Shown piece after piece: positions 21,820 to 29,743 of a stretch of 46,145 nucleotides of DNA. Numbering within the stretch: position 1 is the first letter of the stretch; each line of letters begins with the position of its first letter. Made by a program: the position numbers and the translations under genes. The stretch is from contig JANOHP010000197.1 of NCBI GenBank assembly GCA_031406575.1, forward strand, positions 1 to 46,145, given 5' to 3'. A model generated the notes under the pieces. The model worked only from the letters and a program-made list of their open reading frames with translations. It was not told the DNA's origin and did not search any database. The DNA is from Ga0077555 sp031406575. Lineage in GTDB: Bacteria; Pseudomonadota; Alphaproteobacteria; Rhizobiales; Hyphomicrobiaceae.

Positions 21820-22805
21820 CCGAATGTGTCCCGCCACGCCGGCAGCGCGCCGATGAACGGCAGGGCTGTAGCCTCGTAGACCGCCCGCGCAATGGCGCGC
21901 GCGAGGCAGTCGGCCGCCGCTTGGCCGAGTTCCGTCAACTCATGTGATCCCGCCGCCAGCGGTTTGCGTTGCAGTGCCACGGCGAACACCGCGTCCCCGT
22001 CCATCGGCGCATGTGCCGGACGGATGGCGCGCGCGAGACCGTCATCGGCCATGATTGCCAGGCGCTTGGCTTGATCCTTGGTCAGCAGCGCATCCGTCGC
22101 AACGAGCCCGATCGTCGTCGAGGGCGGCCCGCCACCTTTGATCCGCAATTGCAGGGCATCGGGCGAAAGCCGCGCCGGCTGCCCGCGCCCACCGAATTCC
22201 GCGCCGACCTCGTACGGCGCTGCCCAGAAATGTGGGCCCTCTCCAATGATGGCCGAACCGACCGCGTTGACGACGACGATCGCGCCCACGGTAAAGCCGG
22301 AAGGCGTGACGATGCTGGCGGAACCCAAGCCCCCTTTGAGGGTAGCCGTCGTTGCGCCGAAGCCGCCGCCCCGCGTGCCCAACTCGAATGCGCTATGTGC
22401 GGCCGATGTGGCGGCCTCGTATCCCAAGTCCCAGTAGGGTGGCTGGCGCGTCCAGGCCTTATTGCCCCCGTTGAGCAAATCGAAGGTGATCGCCTGTACG
22501 ACGATCGGCACGACAGCGGAGCCGACAGCCAACCCCACGCCAGCGTCGCGCAAATGGGCCATGACGCCACCTGCCGCATCGAGACCGAACGCCGAACCGC
22601 CCGACAAAACGACGGCGTCGACGCCCTCGACGGTCATTTCCGGGTCGAGGAGCGCTGTGTCGCGAGTTCCGGGCGCTCCACCACGCATCGAGACCGACGC
22701 GACGTTGGGCCGATCCACGAGAATCGCCGTCACACCCGACGCCAGAGCCGGATTGTCGGCATTTCCGACGCGCAGACCCGGCAGATCCGTGATCAGGTTC
22801 ATCAT
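21816..22805 (-). CDS. P1-family peptidase (DmpA / aminopeptidase-like Ntn hydrolase)
   Basis: 329 residues of the DmpA/P1 family, whose members cleave themselves and act as D- or L-aminopeptidases, beta-peptidyl aminopeptidases or related hydrolases. Family blocks seen are TDLPGLRVGNADNPALASGV near the start, DAVVLSGGSAFGLDAAGGVM, GGFGATTATLKGGLGSAS, and TVGAIVVVNAVGS. The last resembles the region before the self-cleavage site of this family. No signal peptide, so cytoplasmic. The start codon is one of two adjacent ATGs at 22805 and 22802; no strong RBS separates them. The gene is divergent from the small acidic protein gene at 23051. Confidence 0.88.
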   Translation of the reverse strand: MMNLITDLPGLRVGNADNPALASGVTAILVDRPNVASVSMRGGAPGTRDTALLDPEMTVEGVDAVVLSGGSAFGLDAAGGVMAHLRDAGVGLAVGSAVVPIVVQAITFDLLNGGNKAWTRQPPYWDLGYEAATSAAHSAFELGTRGGGFGATTATLKGGLGSASIVTPSGFTVGAIVVVNAVGSAIIGEGPHFWAAPYEVGAEFGGRGQPARLSPDALQLRIKGGGPPSTTIGLVATDALLTKDQAKRLAIMADDGLARAIRPAHAPMDGDAVFAVALQRKPLAAGSHELTELGQAAADCLARAIARAVYEATALPFIGALPAWRDTFG

Positions 22806-22823
22806 GGGACGTGTCCGAACAAG

Positions 22824-22832
22824 TTATCCACA
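22824..22832 (+). other. Single consensus DnaA box
   Basis: TTATCCACA matches the consensus DnaA-binding 9-mer exactly. It lies 19 bp upstream of the P1 peptidase start. No cluster of further boxes or AT-rich unwinding region is nearby, so this is not called as an origin; it may be chance or a DnaA regulatory site. Confidence 0.4.
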
Positions 22833-23050
22833 GGCGTCATATGCGAGTCTCGCGTCCCTGTCCGTAAGGGTCAACAGTCCAGACGTCGACCATTGTTGCG
22901 ACGCTTATTGTCAAATGAACCAATGTTGATCGTGGTGTCATCCGGGTGCCTCTTTCATCCGTCAGAACCTCGGCATCGGCGGGTGGCGGCGTTTTGAGGC
23001 CGTTCTCCGACGACAGTGACACGATGCGGGAAAAGTAAAGGAGACGTCAT

Positions 23051-23260
23051 ATGCAGAGATCCACATCCAACCGGATGAACTCTCTCATCGTCGAAGATCT
23101 CGACTCCCTCGAAGAGGGCGAAGATCCTCGGCAGACGATGGCGCGGGTCAATGCGCGCATCGTTGCATACCAGTCGAATGGACTGGACGTCCCGGGTGAA
23201 CTTCTGCGCCTCAACATGGCGCTGGCCGCAGAGTGCGTGGCCCAGTCGCAGGCACGCTGA
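23051..23260 (+). CDS. Small acidic hypothetical protein
   Basis: 69 residues, unrecognised, with no signal or membrane helix. The N-terminal half is acidic (LIVEDLDSLEEGEDPRQ) and the rest helical (MARVNARIVAYQSNGLD). A strong AAAGGAGA stands 8 bases before the ATG, which argues that it is translated. The upstream gap of 245 bp to the divergent peptidase gene leaves room for its own promoter. It may be a small regulator or adaptor, but nothing in the sequence decides this. Confidence 0.68.
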   Translation: MQRSTSNRMNSLIVEDLDSLEEGEDPRQTMARVNARIVAYQSNGLDVPGELLRLNMALAAECVAQSQAR

Positions 23261-23286
23261 GTAGGTTGGCGTTTTGAACACCTGAC

Positions 23287-23323
23287 AAAAACTTCGCACG
23301 GCACACCCACTGGTTGCCGTGCG
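23287..23323 (-). terminator. Rho-independent terminator of kdsA
   Basis: Read on the minus strand, CGCACGGCA pairs with TGCCGTGCG (arms 23315-23323 and 23295-23303, 9 bp) and is followed by AAG and TTTTT (23291-23287). It lies 69 bp past the kdsA stop. On the plus strand it could also slow transcripts of the small gene ending at 23260, but without a T-run. Confidence 0.8.
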
Positions 23324-23391
23324 CATCCTCCCCAGAAACACGTCCGAAGTCGTCTCGCGAACCCCTGATCGGCACATCCGGCTCGGCGCGT

Positions 23392-24255
23392 TTAGAGAGC
23401 CGTGCGGTCCCCGCTCTTGGCCAAACGATCGATGGCCATCAATTCGCGCATGAGACCTTCGAACGCCTTCAACGGCACCATGTTGGGGCCGTCTGACGGA
23501 GCGTTGTCGGGGTCCTGGTGCGTTTCGATGAAGAGGCCCGCCACGCCGATCGCCGCCGCAGCTCGCGCGAGCACCGGCACGAACCGGCGATCGCCGCCGC
23601 TCGATGTGCCTTGGCCGCCCGGCTGCTGCACGGCATGGGTCGCATCGAAAATCACCGGCGCGCCGATCTCTGCCATGATGGCGAGCGCCCGCATGTCGAC
23701 CACGAGGGTATTGTAGCCGAACGACACGCCGCGCTCTGTCACGAGCACGTTGGCGTTGCCGCTCCCTGTGACCTTGGCCACGACGTTGCGCATGTCCCAC
23801 GGGGCGAGGAACTGACCCTTCTTGATCTTGACGACCTTACCCGTGCGCGCGGCAGCAACGAGCAGATCCGTTTGCCGGCACAGGAAGGCCGGAATTTGCA
23901 ACACGTCGACGTGAGGGGCGAGAATCGCGCACTGCTCGATCTCGTGCACGTCGGTGACGACGGGCAGACCCAGCGTGGAACGAATCTCGTCGAACACGGC
24001 GAGCGCCCCGTCGAGGCCGATGCCGCGCTTGCCCGACAGGGACGTGCGGTTGGCCTTGTCGAAGCTCGATTTGTAAACGAGGCCCAAGCCCAGTCGCGTG
24101 GCGATCTCTTTCAAGCCGGACGCCATTTCGAGCGCGTGTGCGCGGCTCTCCATCTGGCATGGCCCGGCAAAAACCGCCAACGGGCGATCCTGCGCAAAGG
24201 TCACGGTGCCGACGGTGACGGTCGGATTGGGAGTGAACGATTCTGAATTCGACAT
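23392..24255 (-). CDS. kdsA: 3-deoxy-8-phosphooctulonate synthase (KDO-8-phosphate synthase)
   Basis: 287 residues. It condenses phosphoenolpyruvate with D-arabinose 5-phosphate to KDO-8-phosphate for the lipopolysaccharide core, so a lipid A-containing outer membrane is implied. Visible motifs: FAGPCQMESRAHALEMA, YKSSFDKANRTSLSGKRG, TDVHEIEQC, QIPAFLCRQTDLL, KIKKGQFLAPWDM, FDATHAVQQPGG and FIETHQDPDNAPSDGPN. MSNSESF at 24255 is chosen because AAGG is 6 bases upstream; an in-frame ATG at 24282 is poorer. In many Hyphomicrobiales kdsA lies between pyrG and eno; neither is here, so the usual cluster is not kept. Confidence 0.96.
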   Translation of the reverse strand: MSNSESFTPNPTVTVGTVTFAQDRPLAVFAGPCQMESRAHALEMASGLKEIATRLGLGLVYKSSFDKANRTSLSGKRGIGLDGALAVFDEIRSTLGLPVVTDVHEIEQCAILAPHVDVLQIPAFLCRQTDLLVAAARTGKVVKIKKGQFLAPWDMRNVVAKVTGSGNANVLVTERGVSFGYNTLVVDMRALAIMAEIGAPVIFDATHAVQQPGGQGTSSGGDRRFVPVLARAAAAIGVAGLFIETHQDPDNAPSDGPNMVPLKAFEGLMRELMAIDRLAKSGDRTAL

Positions 24256-24333
24256 AGGCGCCTTATAACAGCCGGCAAACACTGCGGCGAGTGCGCTGCG
24301 GTCGCGTCATCCGCTCCTGCACATTTCCTTCGA

Positions 24334-24783
24334 TCATGCTGTCTTCGGTCCCTTGCGCAGCGGCACCGCATCGCGCGTGGCGATTTTCTCGAAACGGGGC
24401 AGTTCGTCGTGGACGTCGAACCAAGCGACCTGCTCTTCGATGTGGGCGTGCCCTGTCGGCGGCCACATCGTGGGGTCAGCGAGCGTGCCGTGGAACAGGT
24501 GCACCTCTTTGGGCCAGCGGGCGCCCGAATAGGCCATCGGCGACCCGCACTTGGGGCAGAAATAGCGTTTCACGCCGGGCGAGGAATCGTAGACGGCCGG
24601 ATCGCCTTTGAGATACCGGAATTGCCCGATATCGACGCCGACGTACGTCGCCACCGCAGAGGAGACGGCACGCCGGCAACTCTCACAATGGCAATGCATG
24701 ACCCATTTGGGCTTGCCCTCGAATTCATACTCGAGAAAGCGGCATTGGCAGTGGCCTTGGGTCACTTGTTTCGACGAGGTCAT
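24334..24783 (-). CDS. GFA-family zinc protein (glutathione-dependent formaldehyde-activating enzyme / CENP-V fold)
   Basis: 149 residues with the Mss4-like fold of the GFA family. The zinc-binding cysteines are visible in GHCQCRFLEYEF, HCHCESCRRAVSS and YFCPKCGSPM. The name comes from Paracoccus Gfa, said to speed the formaldehyde-glutathione adduct, but most members have no proven substrate. The start MTSSKQV at 24783 has GGAGG about 10 bases upstream, while the longer ATG at 24816 has no RBS. It is upstream of kdsA on the same strand with 78 bp between them, so co-transcription is possible. The next gene is divergent. Confidence 0.88.
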   Translation of the reverse strand: MTSSKQVTQGHCQCRFLEYEFEGKPKWVMHCHCESCRRAVSSAVATYVGVDIGQFRYLKGDPAVYDSSPGVKRYFCPKCGSPMAYSGARWPKEVHLFHGTLADPTMWPPTGHAHIEEQVAWFDVHDELPRFEKIATRDAVPLRKGPKTA

Positions 24784-24967
24784 TGGCTGCCAGCCTCCAG
24801 CACGCTCGAGTTGCATCAGTCCGCTTGCTTATAAATCTTCGGCTCGGGCGTGTCGCTACTTGCGTTGCCTTCCATCCGTATCCCGTTTCGGCATTTGACC
24901 GCCGATGCCGCCCGCCGTAACCGTTGCAGCGGCCGGACCACCAACATCCCGCGCACGGAGACGAGCC

Positions 24968-25804
24968 ATGACGACGCCCGAGATGACGCCCCGCGGACTG
25001 GCGGCCGAGCGCACGGACTTGCGGCCTCCCTGGACCAAGGGCGGTCGGCCGGTCGTGTTTCATCACGGCATCGGCACCAATCGGCATATCTGGGCGGGCT
25101 GGCTTCCAGCTATCGCCGGCAAACGACCCTGTGTGCGGTTCGATTTGAAGGGCTACGGGCAATCGATCGTGCCGCCGAAAGACACCGTGTGGACGATGGA
25201 CGAGCTCGTGGCGGACCTCGCCGAAGTGATGGACCTGGCGGGACCAGGACCGGTGCATCTGGTCGGTGAATCTCTGGGTGGCACGGTGGTGCTGGCGATG
25301 GCGGCCCGCCATCCCGACCGTGTGGCCTCGGCAACGGTCAGCAACACCGCCTACAAAGGCGCAGGCATCCAGTACGTGAAAGGCTGGCGTGAAGAATTTC
25401 GGCGGCGCGGCGTGCGCACCTGGAGCCGGGACATGATGGACAAGCGCTTCGTTCCCGGAACACTCGACGAAGCGCGGCGCTCCTGGTTCGAGGCCGAGCA
25501 GGAGAAGTCCCCCGACCACGTCACGGTGGGATACGGCGAACTGCTCGCCGGGGCGGATTTGACGCCTGAGCTGCCCCGTATCAAGGCCCCGCTGCTGATC
25601 CTCATGCCCGACCGCAGTCCGTTCGTTACCGCCCGCATGGGCATGGAACTGGCCGAGCACCTGCCGCACGCGGAGTTGTGCATGTTTCCCGGTGTTCGCC
25701 ACGGCTTGCCGTTCTCGCACGCGGTTGAATGTTCGGAGCGTCTGGCGCAGTTCCTCGACCGGGCCGAGCGCGGTGAGACGGGCCGCGCGGCGTTGCCCAA
25801 GTGA
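24968..25804 (+). CDS. Alpha/beta hydrolase
   Basis: 278 residues of the alpha/beta-hydrolase fold-1 type. The oxyanion-region motif FHHGIGTNRHIWAGW, the nucleophile elbow VGESLGGTVV (Ser102), the acid in LMPDRSPFV and the His in GVRHGLPFSH complete the triad. It resembles 3-oxoadipate enol-lactonase and similar small-molecule esterases, but no protocatechuate genes are nearby, so the substrate is not assigned. The start at 24968 is set by GGAG 7 bases upstream; the frame is open to 24905. mtgA starts 40 bp downstream on the same strand. Confidence 0.86.
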   Translation: MTTPEMTPRGLAAERTDLRPPWTKGGRPVVFHHGIGTNRHIWAGWLPAIAGKRPCVRFDLKGYGQSIVPPKDTVWTMDELVADLAEVMDLAGPGPVHLVGESLGGTVVLAMAARHPDRVASATVSNTAYKGAGIQYVKGWREEFRRRGVRTWSRDMMDKRFVPGTLDEARRSWFEAEQEKSPDHVTVGYGELLAGADLTPELPRIKAPLLILMPDRSPFVTARMGMELAEHLPHAELCMFPGVRHGLPFSHAVECSERLAQFLDRAERGETGRAALPK

Positions 25805-25844
25805 GCTCCGCGCCAGCAATGTCGATTGCGGAAGAGGATGCGTC

Positions 25845-26510
25845 GTGAGGCGGTGGGCGGGACGACTGCTGGCATTCGTACTCTTCGTCATCGCCGGCAT
25901 TCTGGCGCTGATGCTCGCCTACAAATTCATTGAACCCCCGACGACACCGACGTGGCTCGCGCGCACCCTGATGCGGGAGCCCGTGGACCAATTCTGGGTG
26001 CCGCTCGAGCAGATCTCACCACGCCTGATCGAAGCGGTGATTACCTCGGAAGACGGGCGATTTTGTATGCATCACGGCGTCGATTTTGCTCAGCTCGAGA
26101 AAGTGTTCGAGGACTCGGGCGCCGGATTTTCGCGCGGTGCCAGCACGATCTCGATGCAGCTCGTCAAGAACCTCTACCTGTGGCCGCAGCGCAGCTACGT
26201 GCGCAAAGCCCTGGAGATTCCGCTGGCACTGGCGCAGGACCTGATTCACACGAAGCGGCGCATTCTCGAACTCTACCTCAACATCGCCGAGTGGGGTCCA
26301 GGCGTTTATGGCGCCGAGGCCGCGGCCCTCTATCACTTCAACAAACCCGCCTCCGACCTGACGGCTGCCGAAGCGGCGCGCCTTGCAGTTTCGCTGCCCA
26401 ATCCGACGCAGCGCGATGCGGGCGACCCCGAGCCCAGAGTGATGCGCTTGGCGGCCATTATCGCGTCCCGGGCCAAAGCCGGCGTCAATACCTCGTGCCT
26501 GTCCCGTTAG
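25845..26510 (+). CDS. mtgA: Monofunctional biosynthetic peptidoglycan transglycosylase
   Basis: 221 residues. A family 51 glycosyltransferase that polymerises lipid II into glycan strands at the outer face of the inner membrane. One N-terminal membrane anchor (LLAFVLFVIAGILALMLAYK) is followed by the GT51 motifs: ITSEDGRFCMHHGVDF (catalytic Glu in the ED pair), GASTISMQLVKNLYL, RRILELYLNIAEWGPGVYG and YHFNKPASDLTAAEAARLA. There is no transpeptidase domain, as in MtgA. The likely start is GTG 25845, preceded by GAGGA 6 bases upstream; the longer frame from 25692 overlaps the hydrolase and is rejected. Confidence 0.94.
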   Translation: MRRWAGRLLAFVLFVIAGILALMLAYKFIEPPTTPTWLARTLMREPVDQFWVPLEQISPRLIEAVITSEDGRFCMHHGVDFAQLEKVFEDSGAGFSRGASTISMQLVKNLYLWPQRSYVRKALEIPLALAQDLIHTKRRILELYLNIAEWGPGVYGAEAAALYHFNKPASDLTAAEAARLAVSLPNPTQRDAGDPEPRVMRLAAIIASRAKAGVNTSCLSR

Positions 26511-26570
26511 CCAATGTCCAAGCTGCGCAGGCCGTGTATTCTGCCGATCCAGGATCAACGGGGAACACAC

Positions 26571-27452
26571 ATGGCGACACGTCCACAGCAGCAGATACCA
26601 GGCGTCTACCATCGCCGCATCGGCGACATTCTCGTCACCACGCTCAGCGACGGCACGCTCGAGCGCACCAACGAGATGATGTTGGGCGTGCCCGCCGACG
26701 AGGGCCAGCGCTGGCTCGGTGCAGCATTCCGCTCGACGTTCATTCTGTCGATCAATGCGTTTCTCATTTACTGGGGCTCGCGTCTCGCGCTGGTCGAGAC
26801 GGGGTCGGGACATTATTTGGGGCCCGCCGCCGGTCATCTGCTCGCGAACTTGAAAGCCGCCGGCGTGTCGCCCGCCGACATCGATACGATCCTGCTCACG
26901 CACATGCACCCCGATCACTCGGCGGGCCTCACGAATTTGGAAACGGGCAAAGCGCACTATCCCAACGCCGAACTGGTCGTGCACGAAAACGAGCCCAAGC
27001 ACTGGCTATTCGACGATGCCGCTATGGCGCGCGGCACCGAGCGCGAAAAGAAACTGATGTTCCAGCAAGCGCGCGAACAGACGATGCCCTATCGCCAACG
27101 CATGCGCACCTTCACCAAGGGCGAGGTATTTCCCGGCGTCACCGCGATCCCAGCGCACGGCCACACGCCGGGGCATACGGCCTATCTCATCGAGTCCGGT
27201 GGCGAGCGCATGATGATCTGGGGTGACGTGGTGCACATGCCGGAAGTGCAAGTGCCGCGCCCCGAGATCTCGATGGTGGTCGACACCGATCCGACTGCGG
27301 CTGCGGCGACCCGCCGTCGCGTCTTCGATATGGTGGCGAGCGAGCGCCTTCTGGTGACGGGCATGCACCTGCATTTTCCGGGCTTCGGCCATATCGCCAA
27401 AGACGGCGCGACCTATCGCTTCGTGCCGGAAGCGTGGCGGCAGGGAATGTGA
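26571..27452 (+). CDS. MBL-fold metallo-hydrolase
   Basis: 293 residues of the metallo-beta-lactamase fold with all zinc ligands: HMHPDH (His111, His113, Asp115, His116), HGHTPGH, the bridging Asp in IWGDVVHM, and a final His in GMHLHFPGFGH. The layout resembles AHL-lactonase-like hydrolases, but quorum-quenching cannot be claimed without more. No signal peptide is evident. GGGGA lies just before the ATG at 26571, and the longer frame from 26514 lacks an RBS. It follows mtgA by 60 bp on the same strand. Confidence 0.88.
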   Translation: MATRPQQQIPGVYHRRIGDILVTTLSDGTLERTNEMMLGVPADEGQRWLGAAFRSTFILSINAFLIYWGSRLALVETGSGHYLGPAAGHLLANLKAAGVSPADIDTILLTHMHPDHSAGLTNLETGKAHYPNAELVVHENEPKHWLFDDAAMARGTEREKKLMFQQAREQTMPYRQRMRTFTKGEVFPGVTAIPAHGHTPGHTAYLIESGGERMMIWGDVVHMPEVQVPRPEISMVVDTDPTAAAATRRRVFDMVASERLLVTGMHLHFPGFGHIAKDGATYRFVPEAWRQGM

Positions 27453-27512
27453 ACACAGCGGGTAAGCGCTGGATGAACCGAGGCGGAAAATTGCATGCCA
27501 GAGCGTATGCCG

Positions 27513-27602
27513 CGTAGGTTGGGTCACGGCCACTGGGCCGCGACCCAACGGTTCTGGGCGTGCCGTAAATGTTGGGTCGCGCTGCGCTTGACCCAACCTA
27601 CG
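27513..27602. repeat. REP-like palindrome cluster (four alternating GTTGGGTC arms)
   Basis: GTTGGGTC occurs at 27518-27525 and 27571-27578, and its reverse complement GACCCAAC at 27542-27549 and 27590-27597, giving two hairpins in tandem. The outer ends form a perfect 13-bp inverted repeat, CGTAGGTTGGGTC (27513-27525) with GACCCAACCTACG (27590-27602). The first hairpin has an inner GGCC/GGCC pair. Such GTTGGGTC palindromes are a known kind of dispersed intergenic repeat in proteobacteria (REP/BIME-like). Confidence 0.85.
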
Positions 27603-27692
27603 GAAACCGCCGGCCGTACCGTTTCACTTCAGGCAGAACACGCGCAAGGAGTGAGGCCGAGTGATCATCACCGCGCCCGGCGGCGTCTTCTG

Positions 27693-28478
27693 ATGCGTGT
27701 GGTTGCAACAGCGCTGCTCACCACCATGGGCATACTCGGCGGTCTCGCGCAATCCAGCCGCGCGCAGACCACCTCGGCTCCCATCATCGCCGTCGCGTCA
27801 GATTTGCAGTTTGCGCTGACGGACGTAGCCGAGGCCTTTCGCGTCGAGACGGGCCACACCGTGCGCCTTTCATTCGGATCGTCGGGAAATTTCGCGCGGC
27901 AGTTGCGCCAGGGTGCACCGTTCGAGCTGTTTCTGTCGGCCGACGAAGCCTACGTCGAAGATTTGGCGCGGGACAGCGTGATGCGCGACGCCGGCGTGCT
28001 CTACGCCATCGGTCGCCTTGCGCTGTTCGTGCCGAAGGGCTCGCGCGTCGTCGCCGATGCAAATCTCGATGATCTCGCCGCAGCGCTCGCCGACGGCCGC
28101 CTGAGAAAATTCGCCATCGCCAACCCCGAGCACGCCCCCTATGGACGCCGCGCCGAGGAGGCATTGCGACATCGCGGCGTGTGGGACGCGATCAAGGATC
28201 GCTTGGTGCTTGGGGAAAACGTCTCACAAGCCGCGCAGTACGCGACGTCGGGAAATGTGGACGCCGGCCTCATCTCCTATGCGCACGTTTTGTCGCCGAA
28301 AGTCGCAGCTCTCGGCACCTTCGCCCTCATCCCCGATACGTGGCATCGCCCGATCCGCCAGCGTATGGCTTTGATGAAAACCGCAGGTCCCGTGGCGCAG
28401 AGCTTTTACGCGTTCACGCAGGCGCCCGCCGCGCGCGCGATCTTGCGCAAACACGGGTTCGCGCTGCCGGGGGAATAG
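27693..28478 (+). CDS. modA: Molybdate ABC transporter substrate-binding protein (ModA-like)
   Basis: 261 residues with a Sec signal peptide (LLTTMGILGGLAQSSRAQ) and the type 2 periplasmic binding fold. The family start IIAVASDLQFALTDVAEAF, FGSSGNFARQLRQGAPFELF and LSADEAYVEDL carry the residues that hold the oxyanion. It also has VLGENVSQAAQYATSGNVDAG and the usual IPDTWHRPIRQRMALMK. The family call is good, but molybdate or tungstate as ligand is inferred. No modB or modC is adjacent, so it would rely on a permease encoded elsewhere. The RBS before ATG 27693 is weak; the open frame before it includes the REP-like element and is not coding. Confidence 0.88.
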   Translation: MRVVATALLTTMGILGGLAQSSRAQTTSAPIIAVASDLQFALTDVAEAFRVETGHTVRLSFGSSGNFARQLRQGAPFELFLSADEAYVEDLARDSVMRDAGVLYAIGRLALFVPKGSRVVADANLDDLAAALADGRLRKFAIANPEHAPYGRRAEEALRHRGVWDAIKDRLVLGENVSQAAQYATSGNVDAGLISYAHVLSPKVAALGTFALIPDTWHRPIRQRMALMKTAGPVAQSFYAFTQAPAARAILRKHGFALPGE

Positions 28479-28533
28479 ACGCACGGTCTCGAAGCGCGAT
28501 GCCGGACCTGATGTCCAGTTCCACTTCCCTTCG

Positions 28534-28875
28534 TCACCACTTCACCAGATGCGGTTTCTGCTGGCGCCAGCCGTCGTCGGAGGGGAACACGCTCGTCATC
28601 GTGACGCGCTGGGGATCGCCGTCGAACCAGTCTTTCACGGTGTCGCGCCACTTGATGTAATGCGGCGCCGCGCGGTGGGCGACCATGTGTGCGTCCTGGT
28701 TCTCGTAGACCTCGTACAGGTAGAACGTGTTGGGGTCCGTCGTGCTCTGATGCATGTCGAAGCGCAGGCATCCCGGCTCGTCGCGCACGGAGCCCTGCGC
28801 GTCGCCGACGCTGGCCTGCTTGAACTGCTCCGCAAAACCCGCCTTGATCTTGATCGTCACGAAGATGGCGTACAT
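28534..28875 (-). CDS. Antibiotic biosynthesis monooxygenase (ABM)-domain protein
   Basis: 113 residues forming one ABM ferredoxin-like domain: MYAIFVTIKIKAGFAEQFKQ, DEPGCLRFDMHQSTTDPNTF, LYEVYENQDAHMVAHRAAPH. ABM proteins are small dimers that act on quinols or polyketides or serve unknown roles; here no pathway gene is near. AGGAGG ends 5 bases before the ATG at 28875, so the longer frame to 28950 is rejected. It converges on modA and is divergent from the 2OG-oxygenase-like gene. Confidence 0.88.
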   Translation of the reverse strand: MYAIFVTIKIKAGFAEQFKQASVGDAQGSVRDEPGCLRFDMHQSTTDPNTFYLYEVYENQDAHMVAHRAAPHYIKWRDTVKDWFDGDPQRVTMTSVFPSDDGWRQQKPHLVKW

Positions 28876-29029
28876 GGGAGCCTCCTGGCATGGGCCTGTG
28901 CGCGCTTGCGCTGTACTCGACATGCTATGCCGCCGACCGCCGCTCCACAACCGATGCGGATGCGATGTGACTGCGATGTGGATCGTTTCGGGCTAATGTT
29001 GGCTGCGGCCCACGACCCACAGGATCCCC

Positions 29030-29638
29030 ATGCCCCAAATCGAAAGCCTGTTCGTCACTCAAATCTACCGCGCCCAGCTCACGGGGCGGGTGGTTACGGG
29101 TTTGCTCGATACGTGCCTGGGGATCGCCGCAGAAGATCGGGCCGGCCAGGCGTGGAGCCGCAAGAACGGATATCCAGGGTACACGTCCTATGCGTCGCTG
29201 ACCGACCTGCCTCAGCGCGCGTCCGTGTTTGCCGATCTCGTCCGGCGTATCGACGGTCACGTCACGCGATTCGCCGACACTTTGGAATTGGACCTCGGCG
29301 AGCGGCAGCTCCGGCTGGACAGCATCTGGATCAACGTGCTGGAGCCGGGGGGGCATCACACCGCGCACATTCATCCCCACTCCGTCATCAGCGGCACCTA
29401 TTATGTGGACATCCCGAGCGGGGCCAGCGCCATTCGCTTCGAAGACCCGCGGCTGCCGCAGATGATGGCCGCCCCGCCGCGCAAAGACACCGCTGCCCGC
29501 GCCAACCGCCAGTTCGTGGCGATCGAGCCCGCCACCGGCACCCTGCTGCTCTGGGAGAGCTGGCTGCGCCACGAAGTGCCCCCCAACTCCGCCCGCCGCG
29601 AACGCGTGTCGGTGAGTTTCAACTACCGCTGGGAGTGA
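29030..29638 (+). CDS. TIGR02466-type putative 2OG-Fe(II) oxygenase
   Basis: 202 residues matching the TIGR02466 family. The beta-barrel core shows WINVLEPGGHHTAHIHPHSV (His113, His115, His117), SGTYYVDIPSGASAIRFED, FVAIEPATGTLLLWESWLRH and the end RVSVSFNYRWE. The HxH and later His fit an iron site of 2-oxoglutarate-dependent dioxygenases, though no member I know has a proven substrate. tRNA-Ser lies just downstream on the opposite strand. Confidence 0.87.
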   Translation: MPQIESLFVTQIYRAQLTGRVVTGLLDTCLGIAAEDRAGQAWSRKNGYPGYTSYASLTDLPQRASVFADLVRRIDGHVTRFADTLELDLGERQLRLDSIWINVLEPGGHHTAHIHPHSVISGTYYVDIPSGASAIRFEDPRLPQMMAAPPRKDTAARANRQFVAIEPATGTLLLWESWLRHEVPPNSARRERVSVSFNYRWE

Positions 29639-29653
29639 CGAGAAAAGAAGTTC

Positions 29654-29743
29654 TGGCGGAGAGGGAGGGATTCGAACCCCCGATGCCCTTGCGAGCATGC
29701 CGCATTTCGAGTGCGGTGCATTCGACCACTCTGCCACCTCTCC
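29654..29743 (-). tRNA. tRNA-Ser (anticodon CGA)
   Basis: Read on the minus strand this is 90 nt including an encoded CCA. The acceptor arm GGAGAGG pairs with CCTCTCC, followed by G and CCA. The anticodon stem CCGCA/TGCGG holds a loop with CGA (29707-29709 on the plus strand), which reads UCG codons. A long variable arm, normal for serine tRNAs, and the T arm GGGGG-TTCGAAT-CCCTC are present. Confidence 0.97.

Noticed and set aside
22806..23050. Possible replication origin at the DnaA box
   Set aside because: Only one box, no AT-rich unwinding element, and no dnaA, dnaN, repABC or hemE neighbour.
25819..25848. Nine-codon mini-ORF (MSIAEEDAS) just before mtgA
   Set aside because: Too short to support, with no regulatory residues and a poor RBS; probably chance.
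25952..27226. 424-codon plus-strand frame across mtgA and the MBL gene
   Set aside because: It covers two genes with clear motifs in other frames and has the Arg/His-rich look of a shadow.
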